64,000 nucleotides of DNA, taken from the NCBI GenBank assembly GCA_010093685.1, contig MU006219.1, forward strand, positions 453,531 through 517,530, written 5' to 3'. The first letter of the stretch is position 1; every line of letters begins with the position of its first letter. The stretch comes from Ophiobolus disseminans. Taxonomy: Eukaryota > Ascomycota > Dothideomycetes > Pleosporales > Phaeosphaeriaceae. The position numbers and the translations under genes were made by a program. Below are positions 32,283 through 43,868 of the stretch, piece by piece. Under the pieces are notes generated by a model. The model did no database searches and was not told the DNA's origin. It was given only the letters and a program-made list of their open reading frames with translations.

Positions 32283-33728
32283 TCAAAGTCTACCAAGAAG
32301 TCTCTGTGGAAACTCCGTCTCTGCGTCCTCACCATCATCCAGTACCGGATTGGTTGGTCGACTGGGCCCCGGTGACTTCCTGTCCAGTCCCACAGCCTTC
32401 AGCACCGCATATCGAACATGATTGATACCTAGCCTCCTCCCATCCACCAGCACCTCGCTACTACAAGCCAGCATCTCGCCCAACGCACCGCCACCAACAG
32501 GCGGCCTGATCTCGTGTTTAAGTTTCTCCATCTCTTTCCTCAATGCTTCCACGGTGCCCTTTGGCTTGAGTCGGTAGCCCTTTTTGTTGAGGAAGTGCTT
32601 GATGTCTTTCGCTTTTGGAATGTATAGTTTGTCCATCTTCGATAGTATGACTTGGTGACTGACGCCCGCCAAGCGGAGGCTTGCAAGCAGTGACCGATCT
32701 TTGTCTTTAATCCCGTGTTCTGCGTCGAGCAGCACGAAGACGCGCCGAAGCTGTTTTCGTGATTGGATGTACTTCATGATCTCAACGCCCCACGAAAGCA
32801 ACGAGCCCCCACCGTAACCGGGCATGTCAACAATGACCAGTCCTCCACTTCCTGTAATCTTCTCCCGTCCCTCGTTGTCTTTCTCCAATAGCACGCCCCT
32901 GCCTGGACCTATGCCGTAGAAGTTCATCGTCTTGGTGAACCCTGGTGTCGCACTCGTCCGTGCCGCAAGATCTTTTACATTGGCGTCTACAATCGCGTTT
33001 AGCAAACTGCTTTTGCCGACGTTACTGCGCCCGACGAACGCAACTTCGGGGACATCTGAGTCGGGGACCTGCATGAAACGCGCCGCGCTAGTAAGTAGTT
33101 TGGGAGGATTCCGATTGCTCATGAAGAAGGTGTTCGCTCGTGATGTTTCTTCGATAGATGGCGGATACGTCTCCCAGTACCAATTGAAATGATCCTGAAC
33201 ATGAAGTCTCATGATTTTGTTCTTGGACCCAGGCGGTTCTGTTGCCGGTTTTGGTGGCTCGACTGCGGCATCCGGAGCTTTCTTAGGAGACCCAAGCGGC
33301 GCAGACGGTGTCGACGGTACCAGATCTTCTACCGGTTCTTTCCCCCTACTCATGAGCGCTGCCGCTCGAGACCCAGGTATCCTAGCTCTGCCTCCGCGTA
33401 TGCGTCCCACAGGTCGTTCCGGCGTCGATGCATCTGTGTATACGTGCAGTACACGAGTGACAGGCACTCCCACCGATACCTTTCGAGGCTCTTTCCCGGC
33501 AAGTATGTTTGAACTGTGCCATGTGTTATCAGGATCAATCTTGACCTTCCTGAACCGCATGCCTTCCCATGTCAGTCCATTGTTCCGCCTTGTCTCGCGC
33601 GGCTTCGTTGTCGTCGATTTAGAGCGGTATTGCGGGCGGACATAACGTTCGGGTTGGTGACGCGAAAGGGACTGAACACAGCGCTGGCAGACATATCCCG
33701 GATTGCGTATGGCGGACGACATCGGCAT
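32283..33728 (-). CDS. Mitochondrial EngB/YihA-type GTPase
   Basis: I choose the ATG at 33728 (MPMSSAIRNPGYVCQRCVQS), not the frame-opening ATG at 33881. It gives an Arg/Ser-rich mitochondrial presequence and leaves a promoter between this gene and FMC1. The product is 481 aa. The GTPase domain has G1 VGRSNVGKSSLLNAI, a G2 region ATPGFTKTMNFY, G3 VDMPGYGGG, G4 LSKMDKL and a short G5. The TRAFAC EngB family helps assemble the large ribosomal subunit; the fungal form acts in mitochondria. Residues between the presequence and G domain (about 60-210) are a fungal extension rich in Pro and Lys. The gene is divergent from FMC1. Confidence 0.9.
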   Translation of the reverse strand: MPMSSAIRNPGYVCQRCVQSLSRHQPERYVRPQYRSKSTTTKPRETRRNNGLTWEGMRFRKVKIDPDNTWHSSNILAGKEPRKVSVGVPVTRVLHVYTDASTPERPVGRIRGGRARIPGSRAAALMSRGKEPVEDLVPSTPSAPLGSPKKAPDAAVEPPKPATEPPGSKNKIMRLHVQDHFNWYWETYPPSIEETSRANTFFMSNRNPPKLLTSAARFMQVPDSDVPEVAFVGRSNVGKSSLLNAIVDANVKDLAARTSATPGFTKTMNFYGIGPGRGVLLEKDNEGREKITGSGGLVIVDMPGYGGGSLLSWGVEIMKYIQSRKQLRRVFVLLDAEHGIKDKDRSLLASLRLAGVSHQVILSKMDKLYIPKAKDIKHFLNKKGYRLKPKGTVEALRKEMEKLKHEIRPPVGGGALGEMLACSSEVLVDGRRLGINHVRYAVLKAVGLDRKSPGPSRPTNPVLDDGEDAETEFPQRLLGRL

Positions 33729-33882
33729 TGAGAGCGACAGCAAGTGATGAGGGACCGCTGGCCAAGCTCCTCCATGACTTTTCTCCGCAGCACTCCCGCG
33801 GCGAACTCCACCACCAAACTTCAATCCACGTCCAAGTCCTTTTACCATCAAAACCCCCCAATCGCAACCCCAAACACACAAA
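33729..33882. promoter_or_regulatory. Compact bidirectional promoter (EngB-type GTPase / FMC1)
   Basis: Only 154 bp separate the chosen minus-strand ATG at 33728 from the plus-strand ATG at 33883. Both products are mitochondrial assembly factors, so shared control is plausible. This is inference from layout. Confidence 0.55.
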
Positions 33883-34263
33883 ATGTCAAGCCCTACACCC
33901 CGCGTCTTGTCCCTCTACCGCCAGCTCCTCCGCGAACTCCCCATCCCTGTAACAACCATCCCCACCCGCACCGCCCACCAAAAACTCTCCTCGCCCTCGA
34001 CGCTACAAAAACGTCTGCGCGAAACCGTCACAACCCGCACACCCACCCCATCCCAACTGCAACAAGCCGAGCAATTCACAAAATATGTACAGGCACAACG
34101 GACGTATCTGGCGCTTATCGAGCGGTATAATCCGGGCATGGGCATGAGTGAGGAGGAGAGGGTGCGCCTGAGTGCGCGGAGGGTGGGAATGAATTTGCCG
34201 ATTGAGTTTGAGAGGGAGGAGGGGTGGGTTAAGGGGGGGAGTGGGAGTGGCGGGAAGGATTGA
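33883..34263 (+). CDS. fmc1: Fmc1-like LYR protein, ATP synthase assembly factor
   Basis: A 126-aa intronless gene. The N-terminus SSPTPRVLSLYRQLLRELPI carries the LYR motif followed by a basic amphipathic helix. A second helix (QAEQFTKYVQAQRTYLALIE) and the RYNPGMGMSEEERVRLSARR block match the fungal Fmc1/complex1_LYR-like family. Fmc1 stabilises the Atp12 chaperone during F1 assembly in the mitochondrial matrix. The C-terminus is Gly/Ser-rich and variable. It is head-to-head with the EngB-type GTPase. Confidence 0.85.
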   Translation: MSSPTPRVLSLYRQLLRELPIPVTTIPTRTAHQKLSSPSTLQKRLRETVTTRTPTPSQLQQAEQFTKYVQAQRTYLALIERYNPGMGMSEEERVRLSARRVGMNLPIEFEREEGWVKGGSGSGGKD

Positions 34264-34776
34264 GGGGGGTGGATGGGGTGCTTTGTGTATAGATTTTGGT
34301 GATGGAATGGTGGGAGGCAAAGAAGAATATTGGGCTTGGAAGAGCTGGAGATGACGAGGTGCAGAGGTGTGATGTTGGTGAGAGAAGGTTAGGGAGGTGT
34401 AGGATTAGATGAACTGCATGGACGGCGCGATCATCATCGCTCCGAGCTGCATCACATGAAATGGGATGGAATGCTGGGATGTCAAACGAGGTGATTATCT
34501 ACTGTCTAATATCTATCAACACCAAGCGCGTCGTGCGCTGTCATGAAGCTTTTGTGCCATCAAACACCGATTAGGCCGGCTGCGCTGGCTAAAGCCCTCA
34601 AAATCTCATCTCGCTCAGAAAATCAAATAGCGCGAGATGAGCCTCCTTGCCGTCCATGTTGCTATCCACAATCTTCTGCCTCAATCGCGCATCATTTGCC
34701 CTGTTGTTCTCCAAGGCTTGCATCGCAAGCGCTCCATCATGGTCATATTCCACTTTGTATGATTAACCCCAACTCC
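34264..34776. other. Convergent intergenic region
   Basis: About 510 bp between the 3' ends of FMC1 (plus) and the SRP40 gene (minus). I see nothing else in it. Confidence 0.5.
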
Positions 34777-36054
34777 TCAGTCCTCAAACTTGATGCCCTT
34801 ACCACCAGACGTGTCAATCATGCCGCCGCGGTACGAACCCTTCTTCTTCTTATTCTTCTCTTTTGTAAAGCCTTTGCCTTTGGTGACGATCAAGTCGGCG
34901 TGAGCGCGATCGGCGTAGTCATAGGAAACATAAGCGTTGCTGGCGAGCTTGGGATCGACCCTAGTGTCGGCTTTGATGCGCTGAAAGCGGTTCTCGACGT
35001 GATTTTTCTTCCCCTTTGGCTCGTCTGCAGACGGTGAACCATCACGCTTGCGCTTGTTGCTAGTAGTAGGCGCAGGCGAAGTGGCTGGGAGAGTGGCGGA
35101 CGAGTCGGTGGAGGAGCCCTTACGCTCAGCAGAACTGGGGGTTGCGTCAGAATCGGAGTCGGAGGAGCTGTCGGAGGAGCTGGAGTCGCTCGAGGAAGAT
35201 GACGAGGAGGAAGCAGCCTTCTTAGCGGCTTTCTTGCCGCCCTTCTTGGCCTTTACAACGGTTTTGGTTTCCGCTTCCGACTCGCTGTCCGATGAGCTCG
35301 AGTCGCTGGAAGAGTCTGACGAGCTCGATGAGGATGAGACTGATGCAGCCTTCTTGCCCTTCTTTGTCTTCGCGACCTTCGCATCTGAGTCGGAACTGCT
35401 GTCGCTATCGGAATCGCTGGAGGACGAATCGCTGGAAGAGCTGGAGGAGTCTGAGTCGGATTCAGGGAGAGGCTTATTAGCTGGCTCGTCGTCGGAATCG
35501 CTGCTCGAGTCGCTGTCCGAATCGCTGGAGGATGACGACGAAGACGCTGAAGAGACAGACTTCGCCTTCTTGGCTTGGCTTTTAGGCTCCGAGTCGGACT
35601 CAGAGTCTGAGCTAGAACTAGACGAGTCTGAGCTAGAGCTGGAGCTGGACGAGTCTGAAGAATCCTCCTTCACTGGTGCCTTCTTGCTGAGTTTGGTTTT
35701 CTTTGTTGGCTTCTTCTTTTCCGCTTCAGAGTCGCTGCTGGAGTCGCTGCTTGATCCACTGCTGGAGTCGCTACTCGAATCACTGTCCGAGTCGCTGCTC
35801 GATGAGCTCTCGCTGTCTACATCCATGACCTCTGGCGCATCCTCTTCTTTGGGCGATGCAGACTTCTGCCATTGGTCGTACTCCTTCAGCTTGGTCGCAG
35901 CGTCCTTGAATCCACTCTCCTTGAGAAATGACTGCACAGAGCTAAGTGGCGCCTCGAGGTCGGCCGTCGCTTGCGTGTCGATGGTGGCTGGCTTCGCCTT
36001 CTTTGCCTTTTTGTTGCCTTCGGACTTTTTCGGGATCTTCTTGTCGGTGGCCAT
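34777..36054 (-). CDS. srp40: Srp40/Nopp140-like nucleolar phosphoprotein
   Basis: One 425-aa frame. The N-terminus has a LisH-like helix pair (VQSFLKESGFKDAATKLKEY). Residues about 70-300 alternate long Ser/Asp/Glu runs with short Lys/Ala-rich blocks (KKGKKAASV, KAKKGGKKAAKKAA), the classical Nopp140 casein-kinase-2 target repeats. The C-terminus (VENRFQRIKADTRVDPKLAS to GGMIDTSGGKGIKFED) is the conserved SRP40 C-terminal domain. Family members shuttle between nucleolus and cytoplasm and chaperone box H/ACA and C/D snoRNPs. The long plus-strand frame opposite (35048-36178) is an artefact of the Ser/Asp repeat read backwards. Confidence 0.92.
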   Translation of the reverse strand: MATDKKIPKKSEGNKKAKKAKPATIDTQATADLEAPLSSVQSFLKESGFKDAATKLKEYDQWQKSASPKEEDAPEVMDVDSESSSSSDSDSDSSSDSSSGSSSDSSSDSEAEKKKPTKKTKLSKKAPVKEDSSDSSSSSSSSDSSSSSSDSESDSEPKSQAKKAKSVSSASSSSSSSDSDSDSSSDSDDEPANKPLPESDSDSSSSSSDSSSSDSDSDSSSDSDAKVAKTKKGKKAASVSSSSSSSDSSSDSSSSDSESEAETKTVVKAKKGGKKAAKKAASSSSSSSSDSSSSDSSSDSDSDATPSSAERKGSSTDSSATLPATSPAPTTSNKRKRDGSPSADEPKGKKNHVENRFQRIKADTRVDPKLASNAYVSYDYADRAHADLIVTKGKGFTKEKNKKKKGSYRGGMIDTSGGKGIKFED

Positions 36055-36543
36055 GACTCGCGACTGGTTTCCTGGAGTTATTCCGTTTGATGTCGCGGGG
36101 GTAGTTGAGGGCAGAGCAGTCGGTGTAGCCAGTGGCAGAAAAAAAGTTACGACGGGCGGAAAGAGCCTCGGGAGCTAGCCCGAAACGTATCCCTGCATAT
36201 TGAGGTGTACGACGACGGCAGACGTCGCTGTCCGCATCGCATCGCACTGAGACACAATCTCATGCACTCGCGCCGCCATCGTTCGCGTAAACAAGCAATA
36301 CCGATTCACCTCTTCCAACATCACTCGCCAGCATAATTCTAGCATCCGCTTTCTGCAGCACCGCTCATTGAAGTTCCACCCACTCCACACGTGCAGTCCA
36401 GCCCACCTGTCCCTTTGCATGGAAGCAGCCTATGAGACATCCCGTTCGCGGCTATGAGTCGGAGGCCGACGAGCTCCAGGATTGCACCTCCATGAACAAG
36501 GACAAAGCCAATCACAACGTCGTCACAAACTGAAGTCTCCACG
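36055..36543. promoter_or_regulatory. Divergent promoter region (SRP40 / SEC3)
   Basis: About 490 bp between divergent starts at 36054 (minus) and 36544 (plus). It must contain both promoters; no specific element is evident. Confidence 0.5.
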
Positions 36544-39500
36544 ATGGACGGGAGGCAGCGCAACTACCCCAACGGCCTGGGCGACTCCCGAGCTCCACCC
36601 AACCGACCGTCTACCGGAGGCGCACGAGGGCCGCCATCCACCACCAGCTCCACCCCGTCCGGCATGTCCCGCGCCGAGCGCTTCGACGATGAGCGCCGGA
36701 GGATTACTGAGAGCTGCTTTGCCAAGGTGGACGATCAAGGACAGCGTTAGTACTCTGTGGCTGGATTGCGGCTGCCGTGTGGGCATACTGACATTGCGCA
36801 GTCCAAGAATCATATATAACACATATCCGCGTTCAGGAAGATGGCTCCTATCCTCAATCACCCGCTCCGCCGACCGCCCCCGCCTCGAACAAGAAAGCTC
36901 GCATTATTATGATATCCGTCCGAAATACAGGGAGAGTCAAGCTCCACAAGGCGCGCGAAAATGCCAATGGCACGTTCTCTGTGGGCAAGTCATGGCCCAT
37001 GGAAGACCTGTCGGCTGTTGAAAACTACGTACACTTAGTGCCCAAGGACGAGGAAGAGGCGCAACAGAAACAATGGGCGGGCGACAAGGGATTCACCGTT
37101 ACCATCTCGAAGCCGTACTACTGGGAAGCGGGGACGGCAAAAGAGAAGGAGTTCTTCATTGGCAGTATGGTTAAGATCTATAACAAATACACAAAGGGAG
37201 AGTTCCCAATCTTGACTGGCTTCAGCGCCAGCGAACTGAACGGCCTGACGAACGGCCAACCGCATCTGGCAACAGCAGAAGGTCGAGGAGCTGCTGCTGG
37301 CGCGGGTGTTGGCAGAGAGGTACCTGAACCTGGACGCTCGCGGCAGGGAACACCAGACCAGAGATCAATGCCACCAAAATCGCCCGGTATTCGAGGTGGC
37401 GCCCCCCCAAGAGAGCCGCCCCAAATGTCTTCAGATGAAGGAAGAAGAGTTCCTACATCCGGTTCTCAAAACCCCAACTTCAGAAGGCCTCCGGGTGAAT
37501 ACCAAGGCCCAAGACGACCTGGCGGACCAGAGGATCAAGTACGCAGTGGGAGTCGACCAGGCACTGGGGATGACGCACGCAGACCCTCACCCTTTGCACC
37601 AAATCCAAACACGCCTTCCATGCCCGACCTTAGACAGAAGCGCTCAATAGAGCAGAGCATTCGATCACGTCCAAGTGGGGATAGTATGAGAATGCGACCA
37701 CAAATGCAAGGTCGCGAACCTATGCCACCAACCCCACAATTTCCTTCTCAGAATCTGACGCCACAATCATCATCTTCTGAGTTCGTCAGACCGCGGACAC
37801 CCGAGTCGGGCAACCTCCCACCCAGTCTCAGCCCCGGGCGGCGACCGCGGGTTGATGACACACAATCGCAGAGATCACAAAGATCAGTTGAAGATCTCCC
37901 ATTCGACCCAGCAGCACCAGGGCTCCCAGACCCCCGAAGGCAGCATGGATTACCCCAGCAAAGAAGAGATCTCTCGCCACCAAGAGGGCTTCGGCCGGGC
38001 ACTGCTCAAAGTAATGCTAGCTCCGCATTTTCGCGGAACGACGATATGCCGCCTGAGGAACCTCCTCAACGGAGACGACCTTTTATGGAACGAGCTTCGG
38101 AAATGTCTTTGCGCAGTGCCGCTAGCCATGGCGCTGAATCGAGGACCGAGCTTAGTACTTCCTCGCAATCTTCGGCTCCCCCAATCGAGGTACCCCCAAG
38201 AAGGCGACCTCAGGAGATACCTGAAAGACTAAAGCCGACATTGCAACCGACACCAGCCCCTCCCCAGAATATGACATCCCCACCTCAACCAACTCCTCCT
38301 CCAACATCTCCCCTTCCACAGGTGCCAAATGCCCCCACACCATTAGCATTTGAGCCTATAGCAAAAGCTCCTGGGGCACAGCCTGCCTTGCCTGAAACGG
38401 GGGCCGCAACGCCATCCGAGGAGAACGAATCTGACGAGCGGCGTCCCGGTATGGGTCTCATGGTGAAGAAGACTGTGGGCACGGCGGATGCAGCCAACAA
38501 GTTTAGGAAAGCTGCAGCAGCTGCCGGCGCCTTCAAGCCTCGTGCTGGTGGCGCCGCTGCCAAAATGTTCGCGCCTAAAGAAGCGAAAGCATCTGACGAA
38601 CCTGATGGAATCAGTGGGGTGTTCGTGCCCCAACGAAAAGAAGCGCCCAAGGAGACACCCAAGGAAGAAGTTGAACAGCAGTTGGAAGAAGCACCCAGGC
38701 CTCTCGTCCCAGATCGGTCATCAAAGGAACGACCACGTATTAGCACCGAAGTTGTTCCATCTGTGACTGTATCGAGTCCTTTGTCGCCGGTACCAGCCAC
38801 AGCTGCACCAGAACTAGAAGATAAGGCACTTTCACCGTCTCCCGAGAAACCAACAGTACATAAAGCTAGCCCCGAGCCCGAGGTCAGACGCAGAAGGCGG
38901 AGGTCTAACCAGCAGGTGGAGAATATCTCTAGACTCGGGATCGACCCAGCGTTGGTCGACGATCAAGGCCTTGAGTTTGAGGGCCTACTATCAGAGCTTG
39001 GTTGGGGCAGCAGTGAGCTTTCACCCAAGAAAATCGAAACCTTGGAAAATGACATCAAACACGAGATCGCCCGATCGGAAGCTGGGGGCTGGCTGCATCA
39101 ACTGGAGCAAAAGGATGAGCGTGTCGAAGCTGTAGATCGCATGCTCGACCGAGCTATTGCAGAGTGCGATGAGCTCGAAGGGCTGCTGACATTGTACAAT
39201 GTTGAGATCGGAAGCTTGAGCGACGATGTTGCTTTCATCGAAGCGCAAAGCCAAGGTCTGCAAGTACAAACAGCCAACCAGCGACTTCTGAAACATGAGC
39301 TTGAACAGCTAGTGCAGACCATTTCGATCACCTCCGACCAACTGGAACCGTTGAGACGGGCGCCTATCGGTAAGATCAATGGGTTGAAGGATATCGAGTT
39401 TTCGCTAGGGTTGCTGTACAAGGCCCTCATCACCATCGATCCGTCATCTGTTGCAGGTAGCCGTTCGGACGATACGCCTGGTGATGCAAACAACAGTTCT

Positions 39501-41380
39501 GGCTTCGGGAATAGCGAGCTTGCAACAATGCAAGCGCTGCAAGAGAAGCGCGAGAATTACCTGACTGAGGCCGCTTCGTTCCTCGATCGACTGAAGAAGC
39601 ACATGGAAATGGCGTTTGGCGTAGCTTTCATGCAGACAAAAGATGCTCTGGTCAACATCAATCAGGGCTCGATGCCTTCACTGAAGAAGAACGTGGAAGC
39701 CCATGACATTGGCCGCAACGACCTGTGGATGCTGAGTCCGGTCATGCTGTTTGCTAAAGAGATTGATCGAAGCTCATGGGATGCTTTACTCCGCATGTAT
39801 CAAACACAAGCCTCTAAGCTATACCAGGAGGAAATTCGCGACAACGTTTTAGCATGGAGGAAGTTCGCCCGAAAGCCTACTGGTGAAGAGCAAGAGCTGC
39901 TGTTCACCGCTCAAGAAAAGGAAACTGAAAGCGTTGCAAGCACTGCGCGAAAACTCACAGTGAAACGAAGCCAGACTTTAGCTCGTGGCCTGCGATCTGC
40001 GTCAGGCGAGAAAGAAGGCAAGGCAAGCAAAACACAGGACGGCAAGCTCTTTGCGTATGATGTATTTGCTCGAATTCTGGAGGACACTGGTCCGGTGCTC
40101 TTGACCGAGCAAAATTTCATCACAGAGTTCTTCCACGCGACATCCTCTGATGCTGTCGACTTTCCAGACGCAGTACTAATAGCGCCGCCTGCAGCTCGCC
40201 GAGGACCGAACCTCTGGATTAGGAAACAGTTCGAGGCCGATCGAGCCATGGCAAAGCACGTCACGGGTGTTATGGAAGAGATATTCTCCTTCTGGCCCAC
40301 TGAGATACAGAATCTTGTTGACTGGGCCGTTCAAGCTGATCCTTTGTGAGTAACTTATACCTTCCTCTTCATCTTCTGCTAACAGTATGTAAAAGACAAG
40401 GTATCGGTATTCTTGGAGCCGTAGACCGAAAACTCTTAGAGATCGAAGACTCAAACCAAGACTTCCTTACCAGAAATTTGCAGAAGATACACGAGCGATT
40501 GAAGGGTTTGTTCATTCGGTTCCTCGACGAGCAAATACGCGCCATCGAAGACACCAAGGTCAAGATTAAGAAGCGCAAGGGCGTCATTGCCTTCATGAAA
40601 ACCTTTCCCCATTTTTCTACCGCAATTGAGAACATGCTGCCTTCCACGCATGATGGTGGTGATCAACTCGAAATCAGGCGCATGGTGGATGACGGCTATC
40701 AAAGGATGAATAAAGCCATGTTCGAGAGCTTAAAAGTTATTGCTAAGGAGTCTCCAACAGTCATGGCTTCTCAAGGTCAAGGAGACCCAGAGGATAAGGA
40801 AGCGCTCAATTACCATATTCTTCTCATTGAGAACATGAATCATTACATCGAGGAAGTAGATGCTCGCGAGGACTCGGTCTTAGAGGTTTGGAAGTCCAAA
40901 GCCGAGGATGAGTACGCCGAGCACATGGGTCTCTACGTCGACGCCGTCATTCGTAGACCGCTGGGCAAGCTCTTGGTAAGTCGCAACCCTGTTGTCACTG
41001 TGAGATTGTAGTTGCTAACGTACTGACAGGAATTCATCGAGTCCACCGAGACCCTGCTTACCCAGCCCGGCGCCAGCGCTCAATCCATCGCTCAACGTTC
41101 GTCTCACTCGCGCTCAGTCTTCAAGAAACTAGTCCACTCCCACGACTCCAAAGAACTCCGCAAGGGTGTTGAAGCCCTGAAGAAACGCGTAGACAAGCAC
41201 TTTGGCGACGCAGACGATCCAACCATCAGCCGCGGTCTCGTCTACAAGGTGCTCAAGGAATGCGAGCAGAAGTACACCAACGTAAATGAACGCACAGTCA
41301 GAATCAATCAAGATGTATATAGTGGCGAGGTGGAGATTGATTGGGGAACAAACGAGGTCGCCAGCGCTTTCCGGAAGTAG
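36544..41380 (+). CDS. sec3: Exocyst complex subunit Sec3
   Basis: Exons 36544-36745, 36802-40345, 40396-40975 and 41030-41380 give 1558 aa. Residues about 70-200 form the Sec3 PIP2/Rho-binding PH-like domain (ESYITHIRVQED, RVKLHKARENANGTFSVGKS, WPMEDLSAVENY, FTVTISKPYYWEAGTAKEKE). A disordered Pro/Arg/Ser-rich stretch of about 450 residues follows, then the coiled-coil and helical-bundle exocyst core (from SNQQVENISRLGIDPALVDD on), ending VEIDWGTNEVASAFRK. Sec3 marks exocytic sites at hyphal tips and tethers secretory vesicles to the plasma membrane. At the third intron the AG right after the branch CTAAC is skipped for the AG at 40394-40395, which alone restores DPLQGIGILG. Confidence 0.94.
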
Positions 41381-41889
41381 GATCTCCGGAGGAGTGGAAG
41401 CTCGAACTTGTTATCGCGGAACTAGGCGTTTTGATGGTTGCGTTTGTATAGACCGTCGCTGGAGCTTTGTAGTCTTTGCGTGTATCTGCGATTTGCGCGG
41501 CGTTCCGGAGGCGAGTAATGGGTGGAGAGACATTCCTGGTATTCCGGATATTGATACCTGTATTGTTGCCTGTTTGGAGCATAAGTCCCCGCCTTACAAT
41601 ACACCCCAGTCACGTGCTTTTGTGGGGTGTTTCGTTCCTTCCCTCTGTAAATGGTAATGTCAACAAACTCCATACTACGAACTCGAACTCACCACACCCT
41701 GCTCGCCACCACAATCACAAAGAGGATATTCAATTCCGAGCTCTCCAAACTTGTCATTACAGATGCAGTCTTGCTGCGGGGCCTTCGGCTACATTGAGGT
41801 AGTGGCGCAGCGCGTGATCTTTGCTAATAAGGAAGCGCGGCAAGATTTCTTCCAAGGTCTTCTACGCTGTCAACATCTCGAATATCGCC
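41381..41889. other. Intergenic region at the left border of the accessory block
   Basis: About 510 bp. A short plus-strand frame starts at 41763 (MQSCCGAFGYIEVVAQRVIF) and ends before the HET intron. I do not recognise it, and it is in a different frame from the HET start, so it is not called. Confidence 0.4.
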
Positions 41890-43868
41890 ATGGAGCAGCG
41901 CATAAAGCGGCTCATTAAACGCAATAAAGGTGAGTGTAAGGATTGATCCATGATCACAGGGTTCTAGTGTTCCAAGCTATTCCTGAACGCTGTCAGATGG
42001 CAAAGAGAAGCTTATTGCTGACTATGGCAGTATATAATCATGTACACTCGAAATTTGTGAACTGGATAACATACATATCCTTGCCTGACAAGCCTCACAT
42101 CCGGGTTCTCGAATTGTACCCGGGAAACTGGAATGATCCTATCGAATGCGAACTCAACCACGTGAGCTTATCGGATACCACCGCCAAATACGAAGCCTTG
42201 TCGTACACTTGGGGTGACGCCACTGAGCGCAGAAACATTAGATGTAATACCTTCCTTGTCGATGTCACCCAAAATCTGTTCTCTGCCCTGCAACATCTCA
42301 GGCACGAGGTTTGTAGTGGCGATCTATGGGAGACTAGGAACCTCTGGATCGACGCAATATGCATCAACCAACAAGACGTTGACGAACGGGAGTGCCAGAT
42401 TCTTCTAATGGGAGCCATATATCAGCAAGCACAATGCCAAATCCTATGGCTAGGACCCAATGACGAAGAATCGGAGCTGGTGAATGCATTCGACTACATC
42501 TGTCGATATGCGGTCAGGGAAACACAAGAGAGGGGACATAGTGTGTTCTATATACACGGCACGGAAACCCGATGGTATCACACTTACGAGAGGCATCAGC
42601 TAGCATACAAAATGCCCCCCGCTACAGCTCACGCTTTGCGGCAGTTATTCTCATGCACCGTATTTCAGCGAGGATGGGTAATTCAAGAGACGGCTCTATC
42701 CCCTTCGGCGTCGGTAAAGTGGGGAAATTCGTCGATTCGTCTAGGATGGTTTTCTGAAGCAGCCATATATCTCTTTATGTACTGGAAAAGTACATTTGCA
42801 GAAAGCACTGAAGCCCTCGGTGGTCTCAATGGCTTCAATAACATGCGGCTCATCCTTAAAGACCAGCAGGATCCGCAACACTCATTCTTGGATTTATTAG
42901 ACCGATCACGCGACTTCCAATTCACAGATTCGAGAGACAGAGTGTACGCTCTCTTGGGTCTTAAAGCCAGCGACCGTCACTGCAAAGACGGTGTTTCAGA
43001 CGACATGATGCCATTCGTGGAGCCAGACTACACTTTCAGCAAACTTGAGTGCTACAGAAGCGTTGCTGAGGAGTATCTGATCAACCGACAAGAAACACAA
43101 ATACTCTCTGCCGTCCAGCACAACCGCACCATCGACAAGAAATGGCCTTCTTGGATACCTGATTGGGATATCCGGATTACGCGAGACCTCAAACCTAATG
43201 GACGACGAACGGCCGGTCGCAGCCATGACTTCAAAAAGCCTAGGGGAGCTCTTGCCGGGATGAAGACTCACCTCGATCAACAATGTCTGTCGCTTCGTGG
43301 GTTCGAAGTCGACAGGATTTCCAAAGTCACGCAACAAAGCGCAGCGGAAAGGGTACTCATGAGGTTGCACGACCGAGTGAACGGAAGTGGAAAAGACCTC
43401 GCCTAGACGGCAACTGGAGGATTACACTTCGACACAGGCCAGCCATTGGACACGCTTGAGGATAAAGACCACCAAACCGAAGGTTTCCGTCAATTTCTGA
43501 AACGGTCAACATCAGATGCCCCTGAGATCGTGCTGGACAACGAAACTCAGCCTGAACACGAATTCTCCATCTTCGACAACAGCAGCCCAGCAGACAGATT
43601 CGCTGCCCGCTTTGCAGAAGTCATGAAAGGACGGTGCTTTTTCCGAACTGCGACCGAAAACCTGATAGGGATCGGACCGGAGATCATGCAAGAGAAGGAT
43701 GTCGTTGCAATAATCGTTGGGTGCAATGTACCACTGATCCTAAGGCCTGCAGGGTTGGATGCATCCGGAGTGTATCGAATTGTAGGCGAGTGCTACGTGT
43801 ACGTGTTCATGGAATGCTCTTGGAACGACCTCAATGGAAAGGAGGCCGATGAGATCTTGATTATTTGA
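41890..43868 (+). pseudogene. HET-domain gene with an in-frame TAG before its conserved C-terminus
   Basis: Exon 1 41890-41929 (MEQRIKRLIKRNK), intron 41930-42030 (101 nt, GTGAGT donor, CTGAC branch, GGCAG acceptor), then exon 2 from 42031. The HET domain is canonical: YEALSYTWGDATERRNI, NLWIDAICINQQDVDERECQ, IYQQAQCQILWLG and FQRGWVIQETALSP. The frame meets TAG at 43404-43406, then stays open in the same frame to 43868, encoding the usual HET C-terminal part (IGIGPEIMQEKDVVAIIVGC, PLILRPAG, YRIVGECYVYVFME). Either the gene carries a nonsense mutation (471-aa product) or a 54-nt intron (GTACTC to CCTAG) removes the stop. That intron has a weak donor and no clear branch site. Classed as a probable pseudogene, with that alternative open. 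Confidence 0.6.

Noticed and set aside
33729..33881. Upstream start for the EngB-type GTPase at 33881
   Set aside because: It adds 51 residues lacking targeting features and would abut the FMC1 start, leaving no promoter.
35048..36178. 376-codon plus-strand frame opposite SRP40
   Set aside because: It is the antisense of Ser/Asp/Lys repeats and reads as Glu/Ser/Leu runs; the minus-strand frame has the conserved SRP40 C-terminus.
41763..41921. Short frame before the HET gene
   Set aside because: Not recognisable, out of frame with the HET start, and no splice join gives a continuous product.
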